A stretch of DNA of 18,990 bases from Bacillota bacterium. Its GTDB lineage: Bacteria > Eremiobacterota > SpSt-956 > JAKJGF01. Positions 6,320 through 14,290 of the stretch are shown piece by piece; within the stretch, counting starts at the first letter, position 1, and every line of letters starts with the position of its first letter. The notes beneath the pieces were generated by a model. The model did no database searches, was not told the origin of the DNA, and was given only the letters and a program-made list of their open reading frames with translations. The translations under genes and the position numbers were made by a program. Location: contig JAKPQU010000384.1 in NCBI GenBank assembly GCA_029555925.1, positions 1-18,990 on the forward strand. The letters run 5' to 3'.

Positions 6320-7474
6320 TCAGACATATTCTATGACAACAAGTTTCCCTGCTTTTTCCAGTTTTTCTCCAAGGAGAGGTACTATTTTATGTCTTGGCAG
6401 AACTCCTTTCTGCTGAAATGCCATATGAATGTGTCCCGGATTTTTTGCCTTACCTGTAAAAAAATTAATTCTGTCAGACGATTTTAGATGTTCACAAAGT
6501 TCTGTTACTGCAGAATCCTGTTCGTAATAGGCTTCGTCTTCATCTATTATATTATATACCTGATTGAGTGTTATAGCTCCTTCTGTGACAAGATCTATAC
6601 CTTCTATATAATATTTCGGAGGTGATAGCTCGCTGCATGAATCTTCGTCTATTGTAACAGATTTTCCTAATATCCTTGCCACCATTGATGCAGTGCTTGC
6701 GCCGCAGACAATCTTATTTCCTTCCATATGAATAAATTTATTTACTGTTTTTATATCATCTCTTCTATCTTCCGGAGGACCTGTAAGTATGTTCACTGTT
6801 TCACCCTTTCTGCAGAAGGCAAGTGCGGCAGTACAGTCATCTCCTCCTTCTTTTTCCCATAACCTCCTTCCATGCCTGTGGATATGGCCGGCCAGATCAT
6901 AAATAGATATACCCTTTGACATACATGTATTTATATAATTACATACTCCGTCTATCTGCCATCCCCTTTTGAGACTCAATCCGATACCTGCCATAGTAAT
7001 TCCGTCGCTTACAACTATTATGCCATCGCCCGGTTCTACATAACAGGTTGCTTCCCCTGCTATTTCAGTGTCTATTATAATCTGTCTCTGTTTTAATATA
7101 TTTGCAATTCTTCCTGCAATGAACAGAGGCGGCGGCATTTCATAGGTTATTACAGTTGCTTCCCCGTCATTTAAAATCCTGATAACTGTAAATACTGCAT
7201 AGGGTAGATTTTTTTCTTTTGCTTTATCCATGGTTTTAATAATATTCGTAACGGCACTTCTCAGAGAAAAGCCTCTCCTGAGCAGTTCCAGAAGGCGGGA
7301 GGCACATATTGTTGCGGCTATGGAGGCTTTTATGCCTGAGCCCAGGCCGTCACTCAGGATTATTGTTGTAGCAGAAGTAGTTCTGTCATATAATAAAACA
7401 TCTCCGCACGGATTGCCGGGGGTTTTCGGACTCTGTTCAACTGTTATTTCTACATGTACATATCCTTTAACCAT
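6320..7474 (-). CDS. SpoIIE/PP2C-type protein phosphatase of the hydrogenase cluster
   Basis: The 384-aa protein is a PPM-family Ser/Thr phosphatase. Metal-binding acidic residues fit at D25 (CGD), D42 (SDGLGSG, 41-47), D157 (SDGIT) and D212/D213 (GGDDCTAA, 210-217). A second domain (about 230-384) contains GPPEDRRDD, VCGASTASMVARILGK and EGIDLVTEGAITL. From memory this tail is typical of the SpoIIE-like proteins next to [FeFe]-hydrogenases. There is no membrane segment. The start overlaps the HydS gene end by 25 nt, which suggests coupled translation and a functional pair; GGAGG lies 16 nt before the ATG, farther than usual, and no better in-frame start exists. Its likely job is to dephosphorylate a regulator in response to the HydS signal, but the target is not in this window or is not obvious. 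Confidence 0.88.
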   Translation of the reverse strand: MVKGYVHVEITVEQSPKTPGNPCGDVLLYDRTTSATTIILSDGLGSGIKASIAATICASRLLELLRRGFSLRSAVTNIIKTMDKAKEKNLPYAVFTVIRILNDGEATVITYEMPPPLFIAGRIANILKQRQIIIDTEIAGEATCYVEPGDGIIVVSDGITMAGIGLSLKRGWQIDGVCNYINTCMSKGISIYDLAGHIHRHGRRLWEKEGGDDCTAALAFCRKGETVNILTGPPEDRRDDIKTVNKFIHMEGNKIVCGASTASMVARILGKSVTIDEDSCSELSPPKYYIEGIDLVTEGAITLNQVYNIIDEDEAYYEQDSAVTELCEHLKSSDRINFFTGKAKNPGHIHMAFQQKGVLPRHKIVPLLGEKLEKAGKLVVIEYV

Positions 7475-9195
7475 CTGTCTTTTTTCTGATCCTCCTTTTC
7501 CTCTGCCAGGCGTACAAGGTTCTGTACCAGTTCTTCACCTCTTGCTGTGCTTTCTCCCAGGAATTTGGCCAGTTCCTGTGCCATGTTTATCTGATGTTCG
7601 AGAAGTTCCCTGGACTGTTTTATTGTTTCAGCTCTCAGGTTTTTTAATTTTTCCTGACTGTCTTTCGTAGTGGTAATATTTACAAAGATACCTACAAACT
7701 GTCTTTCCTGTTCCAGTTTGTAAAACATTTCATGACAGACAATATTATAGGCTTCATGTTTTACAGTGGTTTTTATGAAGTTTTCTTCCCCTGAGGCAAG
7801 TTTTTCAAATGGTTCAGGATCTATAAGATAGGATATTCTTTTCCCGTAAATACTTTCTGTGCACATAAAGAGCTGCCTGAAAGCAGGATTCATACTTATA
7901 ATATTCAATTTATCATCCAGTATAACTATACCGTTGGGACTTGTTTCTATAATTTTATCACTTCTCTGTTCTGCAAGGCGTCTCATATAGGGGATACACA
8001 TTTCCGGTTCTGCCATGCCCTGTATGACAGCTATTGCTTTGTCTCTGCAACTCGGGTAACCGCATGCGCCGCAGTTTAACTGATTTTCTTCCCTTGTTTT
8101 GCCTGTTTTTTCCAGAACTTTTCTTATTTCTTCTTCTGTTATTTCCTTTCTCTCAGATATTTCTTCACAGTGAAAAGATATTTCTATGTCAGATATTGAC
8201 TCATCTCCGGCGACAGTGCCTTTGTTTTTTTCCGCATAATGTAACAGCTCGAGCCTTCTCTGGAAAATATTCTTTTCTTTCGGTATGCCGGGGCCGTTTA
8301 TACATCCCTGATGACAGAAAAGAGGTTCTATGAGAGTCATAGAATCGGGGGAAATATTCTCTAAAGCTTCTTTTATTTCATCAAATCCGCTTAAAGGGAG
8401 GAAATTTATATCCAGTATATCGTTACTCATGGCGGCAGTTCTTGCCAGACCTCCTGTAAGGGGGAAATATCTGCTGTCTCCGTGTGGTTCTTCATTAAAA
8501 TTACTTTCCTCGCATCTTTCCAGATTTATTTCTTCTCTTGAAAACCACTCGAAGAGTTCCGTAAAGGTGAGGACACAGTCTATATATTGTCTGTTTTCTT
8601 CCCTGTCTGCTTCTGCTTTTTTTGCCATACATGGGCCTATGAAAATTACTTTTGTATCGGCGCCCAGTTTCTCTTTTATATATTTCCCGTGGGCTACCAT
8701 GGGAGACATTACGGGAACAAGTATATCCACCAGTTCAGGCATGTATTTTTCTACATAACTTACAAGAGCGGGGCAGGCAGTACATATATGGGGATGGTTT
8801 CTATTTTTCAGTGCTATTTCTCCTGTTTTTTTCGCTACATAATAGGCTCCTGCAGCTGTTTCTGCCACATAAGAAAATCCGAGTTTTCTGAGGGCAGAGG
8901 GGAGAGATGCCCTTTCCCATTCTCCGAAGAGTGATACAAAAGAGGGAGCAATACTTGCGGCGACCTTATTATGTGAAAGTAAAGCTATGGCTTTTTCTAT
9001 GTCATTTCTGAAGGATTTTGCTCCCTGCGGACATTCCCTTACACATGTGCCGCATGAAATGCACCTTTTTTCTACGACAAAAGCCTGTCCTTTCTGCATC
9101 TGAATGGCTTTTACAGGACATACCCTGACACATCTGTAACAGTCCTGACATGCTGCTTTGTTCGTATATATAACCTGTCCCTGTTTCTGGATCAT
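7450..9195 (-). CDS. hydS: Sensory [FeFe]-hydrogenase-like protein with PAS domain (HydS)
   Basis: The 581-aa protein has two N-terminal [4Fe-4S] motifs (C16/19/22/26 and C45/48/51/55) and a hydrogenase large-subunit-like domain. Its H-cluster cysteines fit at C141 (TACPA), C189 (GPCMAKK), C294 and C298 (FCHQGCINGP). An extra Cx2Cx4Cx16C cluster site follows (C375/378/383/400), then a PAS domain (about 412-510) and a coiled-coil tail (about 511-565). In catalytic enzymes the first motif is TSCCP; here the proton-relay Cys is Ala140 and the usual MPC methionine is Gly187. This is the pattern of group C/D sensory hydrogenases. I chose ATG 9195 (GGGAG 11 nt upstream); the 32 codons before it translate a heptamer repeat. 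It overlaps the phosphatase gene. It probably senses H2 or redox state and signals through the PAS domain. Confidence 0.9.
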   Translation of the reverse strand: MIQKQGQVIYTNKAACQDCYRCVRVCPVKAIQMQKGQAFVVEKRCISCGTCVRECPQGAKSFRNDIEKAIALLSHNKVAASIAPSFVSLFGEWERASLPSALRKLGFSYVAETAAGAYYVAKKTGEIALKNRNHPHICTACPALVSYVEKYMPELVDILVPVMSPMVAHGKYIKEKLGADTKVIFIGPCMAKKAEADREENRQYIDCVLTFTELFEWFSREEINLERCEESNFNEEPHGDSRYFPLTGGLARTAAMSNDILDINFLPLSGFDEIKEALENISPDSMTLIEPLFCHQGCINGPGIPKEKNIFQRRLELLHYAEKNKGTVAGDESISDIEISFHCEEISERKEITEEEIRKVLEKTGKTREENQLNCGACGYPSCRDKAIAVIQGMAEPEMCIPYMRRLAEQRSDKIIETSPNGIVILDDKLNIISMNPAFRQLFMCTESIYGKRISYLIDPEPFEKLASGEENFIKTTVKHEAYNIVCHEMFYKLEQERQFVGIFVNITTTKDSQEKLKNLRAETIKQSRELLEHQINMAQELAKFLGESTARGEELVQNLVRLAEEKEDQKKDRWLKDMYM

Positions 9196-9234
9196 TGTTT
9201 GTTTTTCTCCCTTCTTTGTTCGGGTGGTATGAAG

Positions 9235-9384
9235 CGTGACGCGTGACGCGTTACGCGTTACGCGTGCTTTCACCGGGTACAGGGCGACCACAGGGGGTCG
9301 CCCCTACTGTAATCGTGACGCGTGACGCGTGACGGGTGAGGTATCCCTTCACTGGTAACTGCTCACTGCTTACTGCTCACTGCC
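9235..9384. repeat. Cluster of heptamer arrays and a REP-like palindrome between hydA and hydS
   Basis: Three arrays with a 7-bp period are packed here. 9235-9265 has CGTGACG twice, CGTTACG twice and a partial unit. 9314-9334 has CGTGACG three times, then GGTGAGG. 9351-9384 has ACTGGTA, ACTGCTC, ACTGCTT, ACTGCTC and a partial unit. The last array runs into hydA, so the end of HydA (AVAVSSKQ and stop) is written by the repeat. Between the first two lies a GC-rich palindrome. No promoter or terminator was evident. Confidence 0.8.
9277..9307. repeat. GC-rich palindrome (GTAnrGGGCGACC family)
   Basis: The arms GTACAGGGCGACC and GGTCGCCCCTAC pair apart from one mismatch and one extra base. The core is shared with the hairpins at 5984-6010 and 11428-11446, which suggests a dispersed REP-like family. 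Confidence 0.75.
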
Positions 9385-11387
9385 ACTGCCATAGTCTTTA
9401 ACTTTTCTTCCATTACCCTGCATGCCTCTTTGAAATTGCAGTGTTCTACAACAGTATCTCCGATACTGACAACAGGGCCTCTGTCACAGGATTCAAAACA
9501 GAAGGTTCCTTTTAAATCTACAGTTGTTAAAAGATCATGGTCTTCTATATAGCCGGCAAGTTTATAGATTAAATCCTGTGCTCCTCTGAGATAACAGCCT
9601 GTGCCGAGACATACTTTTACTTCTACCATGGTGTTTTCTGTTTCTGCAATGAGAGGAATGGATTCTTCTGCAATCCTTTTACGGCTGTGATAACAGGTAT
9701 GGAGAAGACTGTGGGCTTTACTGCTTCCTGCTTCTTCAAATACCCTGTCATAACATTCTTTAATATATGGATTTTCCTGTGATTTATGAAGTTCCAGCAT
9801 TTTATCCGCATCATAAATGGATTTTGTTCTTTTCTTCTTTGCATGAATATCGCGGCTTACAGGCTGCCCTGCTCCTCCTATACAGCCTCCGGGACATGCC
9901 ATTACCTCTATGAGATCATAATGACAGAGTCCTTCTTTTATTTTTCCTATAATGGTTCTGGCATTTTTTAAACCTGATATGACTGCAAGTTTTACTGTCT
10001 TATCTCCTGTTTTTATATTCGCTTCCCTGAGTCCTTCCTCACCACGGACTTCATAAAAATCCACCCTGTCCAGTTTTACTCCTCCCAGTTTTTCCGCTAC
10101 ATAACGGAGCACAGCTTCACTTACACCACCGGAGTTTCCGAATATGACTCCTGCACCTGTTTTGAAACCCATCGGCATATCAAGTGATTCAGGCTGGAGA
10201 GATTTGAAATCAAGACCGGATTCTTCTATCATCTGTCCCAGTTCCTGTGTCGTAATAACATAATCTACATCTTTTATACCGTTTTTCTGAAATTCCTCTC
10301 TCCTTGCTTCAAATTTTTTTGCACTGCATGGCATAAAAGATACTACTACTATATTTTCTTTTTCTGCTGACAGTTCGTCAGGCAAAATTTCTTTCGCAAG
10401 GGAGCCGAACATCTGCTGCGGAGAACGGCAACTGGATAAATTGGTCAGCAACTCGGGATAATACTGTTCTGCGAATTTTACCCATGCAGGACAGCATGAA
10501 GTAAATTGCGGGAGTTTTTCTCCCTTTTCTTCTCTTTTTATAAATTCCGTAGATTCCTCTATTACAGTAAGGTCTGCCGCAAAGGATGTATCATAAACAC
10601 GGGCAAATCCCATGTGTTTCAGTGCCGCCACTATCTGTCCCGTAGTTATAACCCCTGCTTCAAGTCCGAAATATTCTCCGAGAGCAACTCTTACTGCAGG
10701 CGCAATCTGTGCCACCACTTTTTTCGAAGGGTCATCCAGAGCTTTCCATACTTCCCTTTTTTCTGATTTTATTGTAAGTGCCCCCGTGGGACATACGGAT
10801 GCGCACTGACCGCAGTAAACACATTCAACCTGTCCCAGGGATTTGCCGAAAGCAGGGAGAACCATTACCTCACTACCTCTGTGGGCAAAATCTATTGCTC
10901 CTATACCCTGTATTTCGGAACACATTCTTACACAGTCACCGCAGAGGATACATTTATTCTGGTCTCTTACTATGGAAGGATTCGACATGTCTATTTCCTG
11001 ATGTTTCATGGTAGATTTAAATCTTACTTTATTTATCCCGAGCTTTCTGGACAGACTCTGTAACTGACATGAAGAACTTTTCTCGCATGTAGGGCATGAC
11101 TGTTCATGATTTGCAAGAAGCAGTTCTACTGCTATTCTTCTCATCTGTCTTATTTCTTCCGTAGAGGTTTTTATTTTCATTCCTCCTTCGGGAGGAGTGG
11201 AGCATGATGGCACAATACCTCTCCCTTCCACCTGTACGAAACAGAGTCTGCATGCCCCGTAAACACTGAGTTCCGAATGATAGCAGAAGGTAGGTATGTC
11301 TATACCTGCTTTTCTTATGACTTCAAGGAGATTTTTCTCTCCTTCTATAGGAATATCTTTTCCGTCTACTGTTATATAATTTTTCAT
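9363..11387 (-). CDS. hydA: Catalytic subunit of electron-bifurcating [FeFe]-hydrogenase (HydA)
   Basis: The 674-aa protein carries, in order: an N-terminal [2Fe-2S] domain (C35/46/49/62), the His-Cys3 [4Fe-4S] site (H94, C98/101/107), two [4Fe-4S] sites (C146/149/152/156 and C189/192/195/199), and the H-cluster domain with all three signatures (TSCCPAW 296-302, MPCSAKK 352-358, MACPGGCIGGAGQP 496-509). A thioredoxin-like [2Fe-2S] domain closes it (C593/598/630/634). The proton-relay Cys298 is present, so it should be active. The extra C-terminal domain matches the trimeric, NADH- and ferredoxin-using HydABC type. ATG 11387 was chosen because the family's N-terminus starts here; GGAGGTG is 11 nt upstream and the 28 codons before it read through a palindromic repeat. 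The last eight residues come from a heptamer array. Confidence 0.96.
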   Translation of the reverse strand: MKNYITVDGKDIPIEGEKNLLEVIRKAGIDIPTFCYHSELSVYGACRLCFVQVEGRGIVPSCSTPPEGGMKIKTSTEEIRQMRRIAVELLLANHEQSCPTCEKSSSCQLQSLSRKLGINKVRFKSTMKHQEIDMSNPSIVRDQNKCILCGDCVRMCSEIQGIGAIDFAHRGSEVMVLPAFGKSLGQVECVYCGQCASVCPTGALTIKSEKREVWKALDDPSKKVVAQIAPAVRVALGEYFGLEAGVITTGQIVAALKHMGFARVYDTSFAADLTVIEESTEFIKREEKGEKLPQFTSCCPAWVKFAEQYYPELLTNLSSCRSPQQMFGSLAKEILPDELSAEKENIVVVSFMPCSAKKFEARREEFQKNGIKDVDYVITTQELGQMIEESGLDFKSLQPESLDMPMGFKTGAGVIFGNSGGVSEAVLRYVAEKLGGVKLDRVDFYEVRGEEGLREANIKTGDKTVKLAVISGLKNARTIIGKIKEGLCHYDLIEVMACPGGCIGGAGQPVSRDIHAKKKRTKSIYDADKMLELHKSQENPYIKECYDRVFEEAGSSKAHSLLHTCYHSRKRIAEESIPLIAETENTMVEVKVCLGTGCYLRGAQDLIYKLAGYIEDHDLLTTVDLKGTFCFESCDRGPVVSIGDTVVEHCNFKEACRVMEEKLKTMAVAVSSKQ

Positions 11388-11427
11388 TTTTTTTATTACA
11401 CCTCCGTATTTTTCAGTGACCAGTGGG

Positions 11428-11535
11428 GGCGAACACAGGGTTCGCCATGTGCTCGGTGAGTATATTGTCACGCATTACGCATCACTCATTACGCATCTCG
11501 AACCACCCGTCACGCGTTACGCGTTACGCGTCACG
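11428..11535. repeat. Palindrome and two heptamer arrays between hydB and hydA
   Basis: A palindrome GGCGAAC / GTTCGCC lies at 11428-11446 and shares the GGGGCGA core of two other hairpins. An array at 11468-11495 has units TCACGCA, TTACGCA, TCACTCA, TTACGCA. A second at 11508-11535 has CGTCACG, CGTTACG twice, CGTCACG. The second ends 2 nt from the stop codon of hydB. No terminator-like U-run is present, so hydB and hydA are probably co-transcribed through the repeats. Confidence 0.8.
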
Positions 11536-11537
11536 TC

Positions 11538-13427
11538 CTAAATTCCTTTCACTGCCTTGAATTTACACACCTGTCCGCATACTCCGCATTTTATACACAG
11601 ATTGCTGTCTATCGTAAAAGGTTTTCTTACTGTGCCTGAAATGGCGCTGACAGGGCATTTCTTCGCACAGAGTCCGCATCCTTTACATTTATCGGGATCT
11701 ATTTCTACTTTCAATAAAGCCTTGCATCTCCCGGCAGGACAGCGTTTTTGAAATACATGGGCATCATATTCTGCACGGAAATATTTTAATGTAGATAGTA
11801 CGGGATTGGGAGCAGTTTTGCCCAGGCCGCAGAGAGAGCCTTTTTTTACTACGAGAGCAAGTTCTTCCAGTAGATCCAGCGTTTCACCCGTAGCCCTGCC
11901 TTCTATTATATCATCAAGGAGTGCAAGCATCTGTTTTGTACCTTCTCTGCAGAGAACACATTTGCCGCACGATTCATTCTGGGTAAACTGCATGAAAAAT
12001 CTTGCCACACTCACCATACATGTTTCTTTGTTCATTACTACAAGCCCGCCTGAGCCTACCATTGCGCCTATCGATTGAAGTGAGTCGAAATCCATCGGGA
12101 GATCGAGATGTTCTTCTGTAAGACATCCTCCCGACGGTCCGCCTATCTGCACTGCTTTAAAACCTTTACCTGTAATATGTCCTTCGTCATCTGTAACACC
12201 TTCACCTATGTTATAGACGATTTCCCTCAAAGTCGTCCCGAAAGGAACTTCTATGAGACCTGTATTTGCCACATGTCCCGTAAGGGCAAAGGTTTTTGTC
12301 CCGGGAGAACCTTCTGTACCGAGAGATCTGAAAAATCTGGAACCTTTATTTATTATAAGAGGCACTGTGGCAAGGGTTTCCACATTGTTTATAACAGTGG
12401 GTTTACCGTGGAGTCCTTTTGTTGCAGGGAAGGGAGGTTTCGGCGCAGGCATACCTCTCTTGCCTTCTATGGAAGCCATAAGAGCCGTTTCTTCTCCGCA
12501 TACAAAGGCACCTGCCCCTTCCATTACATGACAGGCAAGTTTTTTACCTGTGCCGAAAATATTTTCTCCCACGATTCCCATCTCTTCAGCCTGCGAAACT
12601 GCTTTTTTCAATCTTTTTACTGCGAGAGGATATTCAGCTCTTACATAGATATATGCTTCATCGGCACCTGTGGCACGGGCCGCAATCATAAGACCTTCTA
12701 TTACGCTGTGAGGATTGCCTTCCATTACGCTTCTGTCCATAAAAGCACCCGGGTCTCCTTCGTCACCGTTACAGATAACATATTTTTTTTCTCCTGATGC
12801 CAGTCTTGTGAGGTTCCATTTTTTTCCTGTAGGAAATCCTCCGCCTCCACGGCCTCTCAGCCCGGAGTAAAGTATTTCTTCACAGATTGCTTCCGGAGAC
12901 ATCTCTGTCCATGCCTTTTTTGCTCCTTCATAACCTCCGTTTGCAATATATTCCTTTATATCTTCCGGGTCAATGAGTCCGCACATCTTGAGAACAAACC
13001 TGTTCTGTCTTCTGTAAAAAGGAATATCGGAAGTCCTGTTGCAGTGTTTCCCCGTAGAAGGATCTTCATAGAGGAGGCTTTCTATGACCTCTCCGTTTTT
13101 CAGGGTATGATTTATTATGTCCATTACATGTTCCGGTTTTACCCTGGTATAGAATAGACCTTCCGGTTCTATTGTGACCAGAGGGCCCATCTGACAGAAG
13201 CCCTGACATCCGCTGTGTGATACGAAAATGGATTTTTCTCCTGTTTCTTCTTTAAGTTCTGTTATTACATCAAGATGTTCCTTTTTCAGATTATCTATAA
13301 AAGCCTGATAGACTTTAAGTGCTCCGTTTGCCACACAGCCTGTACCGGCACATACAATAACCCTTTTCTGTATGTTTTCCGATTTTTTTCTGTAATCTTT
13401 TTCTATTGTTTCCAAAAGTGTATTCAT
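11538..13427 (-). CDS. hydB: NADH-binding subunit of electron-bifurcating hydrogenase (HydB, NuoF-like)
   Basis: The 629-aa protein begins with a thioredoxin-like [2Fe-2S] domain (C26/31/74/78). The NuoF-type FMN/NADH domain follows (GRGGGGFPTG 192-201, NGDEGDPGAFMDR 220-232, GAGAFVCGEETAL 304-316), then the SLBB region and the NuoF [4Fe-4S] site (C487/490/493/533). A CPAGRC segment (563-568) and two C-terminal ferredoxin-type [4Fe-4S] sites close it (C581/584/587/591 and C611/614/617/621). This is the full HydB architecture, longer than a complex I NuoF. It would carry NADH oxidation/reduction, and in characterised relatives the flavin is the bifurcation centre. Start ATG 13427 has AAAGGAGTG 7 nt upstream; the ATG 24 nt earlier has no ribosome site. 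The MITE-like element at 13455 separates it from hydC. Confidence 0.95.
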   Translation of the reverse strand: MNTLLETIEKDYRKKSENIQKRVIVCAGTGCVANGALKVYQAFIDNLKKEHLDVITELKEETGEKSIFVSHSGCQGFCQMGPLVTIEPEGLFYTRVKPEHVMDIINHTLKNGEVIESLLYEDPSTGKHCNRTSDIPFYRRQNRFVLKMCGLIDPEDIKEYIANGGYEGAKKAWTEMSPEAICEEILYSGLRGRGGGGFPTGKKWNLTRLASGEKKYVICNGDEGDPGAFMDRSVMEGNPHSVIEGLMIAARATGADEAYIYVRAEYPLAVKRLKKAVSQAEEMGIVGENIFGTGKKLACHVMEGAGAFVCGEETALMASIEGKRGMPAPKPPFPATKGLHGKPTVINNVETLATVPLIINKGSRFFRSLGTEGSPGTKTFALTGHVANTGLIEVPFGTTLREIVYNIGEGVTDDEGHITGKGFKAVQIGGPSGGCLTEEHLDLPMDFDSLQSIGAMVGSGGLVVMNKETCMVSVARFFMQFTQNESCGKCVLCREGTKQMLALLDDIIEGRATGETLDLLEELALVVKKGSLCGLGKTAPNPVLSTLKYFRAEYDAHVFQKRCPAGRCKALLKVEIDPDKCKGCGLCAKKCPVSAISGTVRKPFTIDSNLCIKCGVCGQVCKFKAVKGI

Positions 13428-13454
13428 TTTTTTACACTCCTTTATTCTCATATA

Positions 13455-13560
13455 TTACTGACCTGAGCATAAGCATCTAATAAAAATGTTTTCCTCCCGT
13501 CACGCGTTACGCGTTACGCGTCACGAAAGCTATATGTATTATTTATGCTTACTTCAGTAA
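13455..13560. mobile_element. MITE-like element with a heptamer-array core (copy 2, inverted)
   Basis: This 106-bp element has ends TTACTGACCTGAGCATAA and TTATGCTTACTTCAGTAA. The core at 13498-13525 is CGTCACG, CGTTACG twice, CGTCACG, preceded by TTTTCCTCCC. It is the reverse orientation of the copies at 5245 and 17361. Its right terminal repeat contains the stop codon of hydC (13554-13556). No internal ORF and no clear target duplication. Confidence 0.82.
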
Positions 13561-14048
13561 GAATTTTTAATTATTTCGTCTATGATTGAAATGGTTTTTT
13601 CAGGAGTCATCTGTCCGTGTACATCATCATTTATGACTACTACGGGCGCAAGTCCGCACGCTCCCAGACAGGATACAGTCTCTACTGTAAAGAGCATATC
13701 AGGTGTCGTTCTGTGCTTCTCATCTACTCCCAGTTTTTTATAAAGTGCTTCAAGTATGGATGTGGATTTTTTTACATGACATGCAGTGCCGTCACACAGT
13801 TTTATTACATATTTACCTTTCGGTTCCAGGGCAAAATGGGAGTAGAATGTGGCTACACCGTAAACCCTTGAAGGCGGAATATCAAGAGATGTTGCTATAT
13901 AAGTCATTACCTCTTCAGGAAGATAACGATATTCTTCCTGAACTGCCTGAAGTATGGGGATGAGTCTGGCAGGATCCCTTGAATAATTATCAAGTATTTT
14001 ACAGAGAACTTCAAATTTTCTTGAAGGAGATTTTATAGTTTCTACCAT
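13554..14048 (-). CDS. hydC: [2Fe-2S] subunit of electron-bifurcating hydrogenase (HydC, NuoE-like)
   Basis: The 164-aa thioredoxin-fold protein has an N-terminal helical segment and the NuoE-type [2Fe-2S] ligands C85, C90, C127 and C131 (CDGTAC and CLGAC). PPSRVYGVATFYSHF (58-72) is a family signature. It should pass electrons within HydABC. I chose ATG 14048 because AAAGGACGGTG lies upstream there, while the two duplicated upstream starts have the weaker AAAGAACTGTG. The last residue and the stop codon fall in the terminal repeat of the element at 13455-13560. It follows rex on the same strand after a 234-nt gap filled by a tandem duplication of its own 5' end and a repeat remnant. Confidence 0.94.
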   Translation of the reverse strand: MVETIKSPSRKFEVLCKILDNYSRDPARLIPILQAVQEEYRYLPEEVMTYIATSLDIPPSRVYGVATFYSHFALEPKGKYVIKLCDGTACHVKKSTSILEALYKKLGVDEKHRTTPDMLFTVETVSCLGACGLAPVVVINDDVHGQMTPEKTISIIDEIIKNSY

Positions 14049-14101
14049 TTTTTACACCGTCCTTTAAATTTTTTAGAGGGAGATTTTATAGTTTCTACCA
14101 T
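14042..14101 (-). other. Leader ORF 2 (19 aa) from the duplicated hydC start
   Basis: It reads MVETIKSPSKKFKGRCKKW and stops at TAG, a copy of the hydC N-terminus. The stop lies in the ATGGTAG sequence at the hydC start, so termination is 2-4 nt past the hydC ATG. That arrangement favours termination-reinitiation if it is translated. Its ribosome site (AAAGAACTGTG) is weak. Confidence 0.4.
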
Positions 14102-14154
14102 TTTTTACACAGTTCTTTGAACTTTTTAGAGGGAGATTTTATAGTTTCTACCAT
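14095..14154 (-). other. Leader ORF 1 (19 aa) from the duplicated hydC start
   Basis: It reads MVETIKSPSKKFKELCKKW and stops in the ATGGTAG of the next duplicated start. The AAAGAACTGTG preceding it is a poor ribosome site. It may simply be a by-product of the tandem duplication. Confidence 0.4.
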
Positions 14155-14203
14155 TTTTTACACAGTTCTTTGAATTTTTCAGAGGGAGATTTTATTGTCG
14201 TTT

Positions 14204-14290
14204 TTATTGACCTGACCATAATATATAATTACAGGTTTTATTCCCGTCACGCGTCACGCGTTACGCGTCACGCTCTTACCCGTTACGCTC
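14204..14290. mobile_element. Partial MITE-like element reaching into the rex stop codon
   Basis: The left end TTATTGACCTGACCATAA matches the terminal repeat of the full elements, and the core at 14245-14272 is CGTCACG twice, CGTTACG, CGTCACG. The other end is missing. Further degenerate units (CTCTTAC, CCGTTACG) run into rex, whose stop codon TAA lies in the array. Confidence 0.7.

Larger units (their letters stand above)
14004..14195. repeat. 53-bp tandem duplication of the hydC start region, about 3.6 copies
   Basis: The units are 14004-14056 (native, within hydC), 14057-14109, 14110-14162 and a partial 14163-14195. The period is exactly 53 bp: the duplicated ATG codons begin at 14048, 14101 and 14154. 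The two upstream units are more similar to each other than to the native copy. Each contains the hydC start codon and first codons. Since 53 is not a multiple of 3, the duplicates do not extend the protein. Confidence 0.9.

Noticed and set aside
7450..9195. A second catalytic hydrogenase
   Set aside because: The TSCCP and MPC motifs are altered as in sensory forms, and a PAS domain follows.
9196..9291. Longer HydS N-terminus from ATG 9291
   Set aside because: The extra 32 residues translate a heptamer repeat (RVT-type), have no ribosome site and do not fit the family.
11388..11471. Longer HydA N-terminus
   Set aside because: The extra 28 residues come from a palindromic repeat; the ferredoxin domain starts at the chosen ATG.
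12108..12797. Plus-strand 229-aa ORF inside hydB
   Set aside because: It lies opposite a gene with clear motifs and has no ribosome site or recognisable domain.
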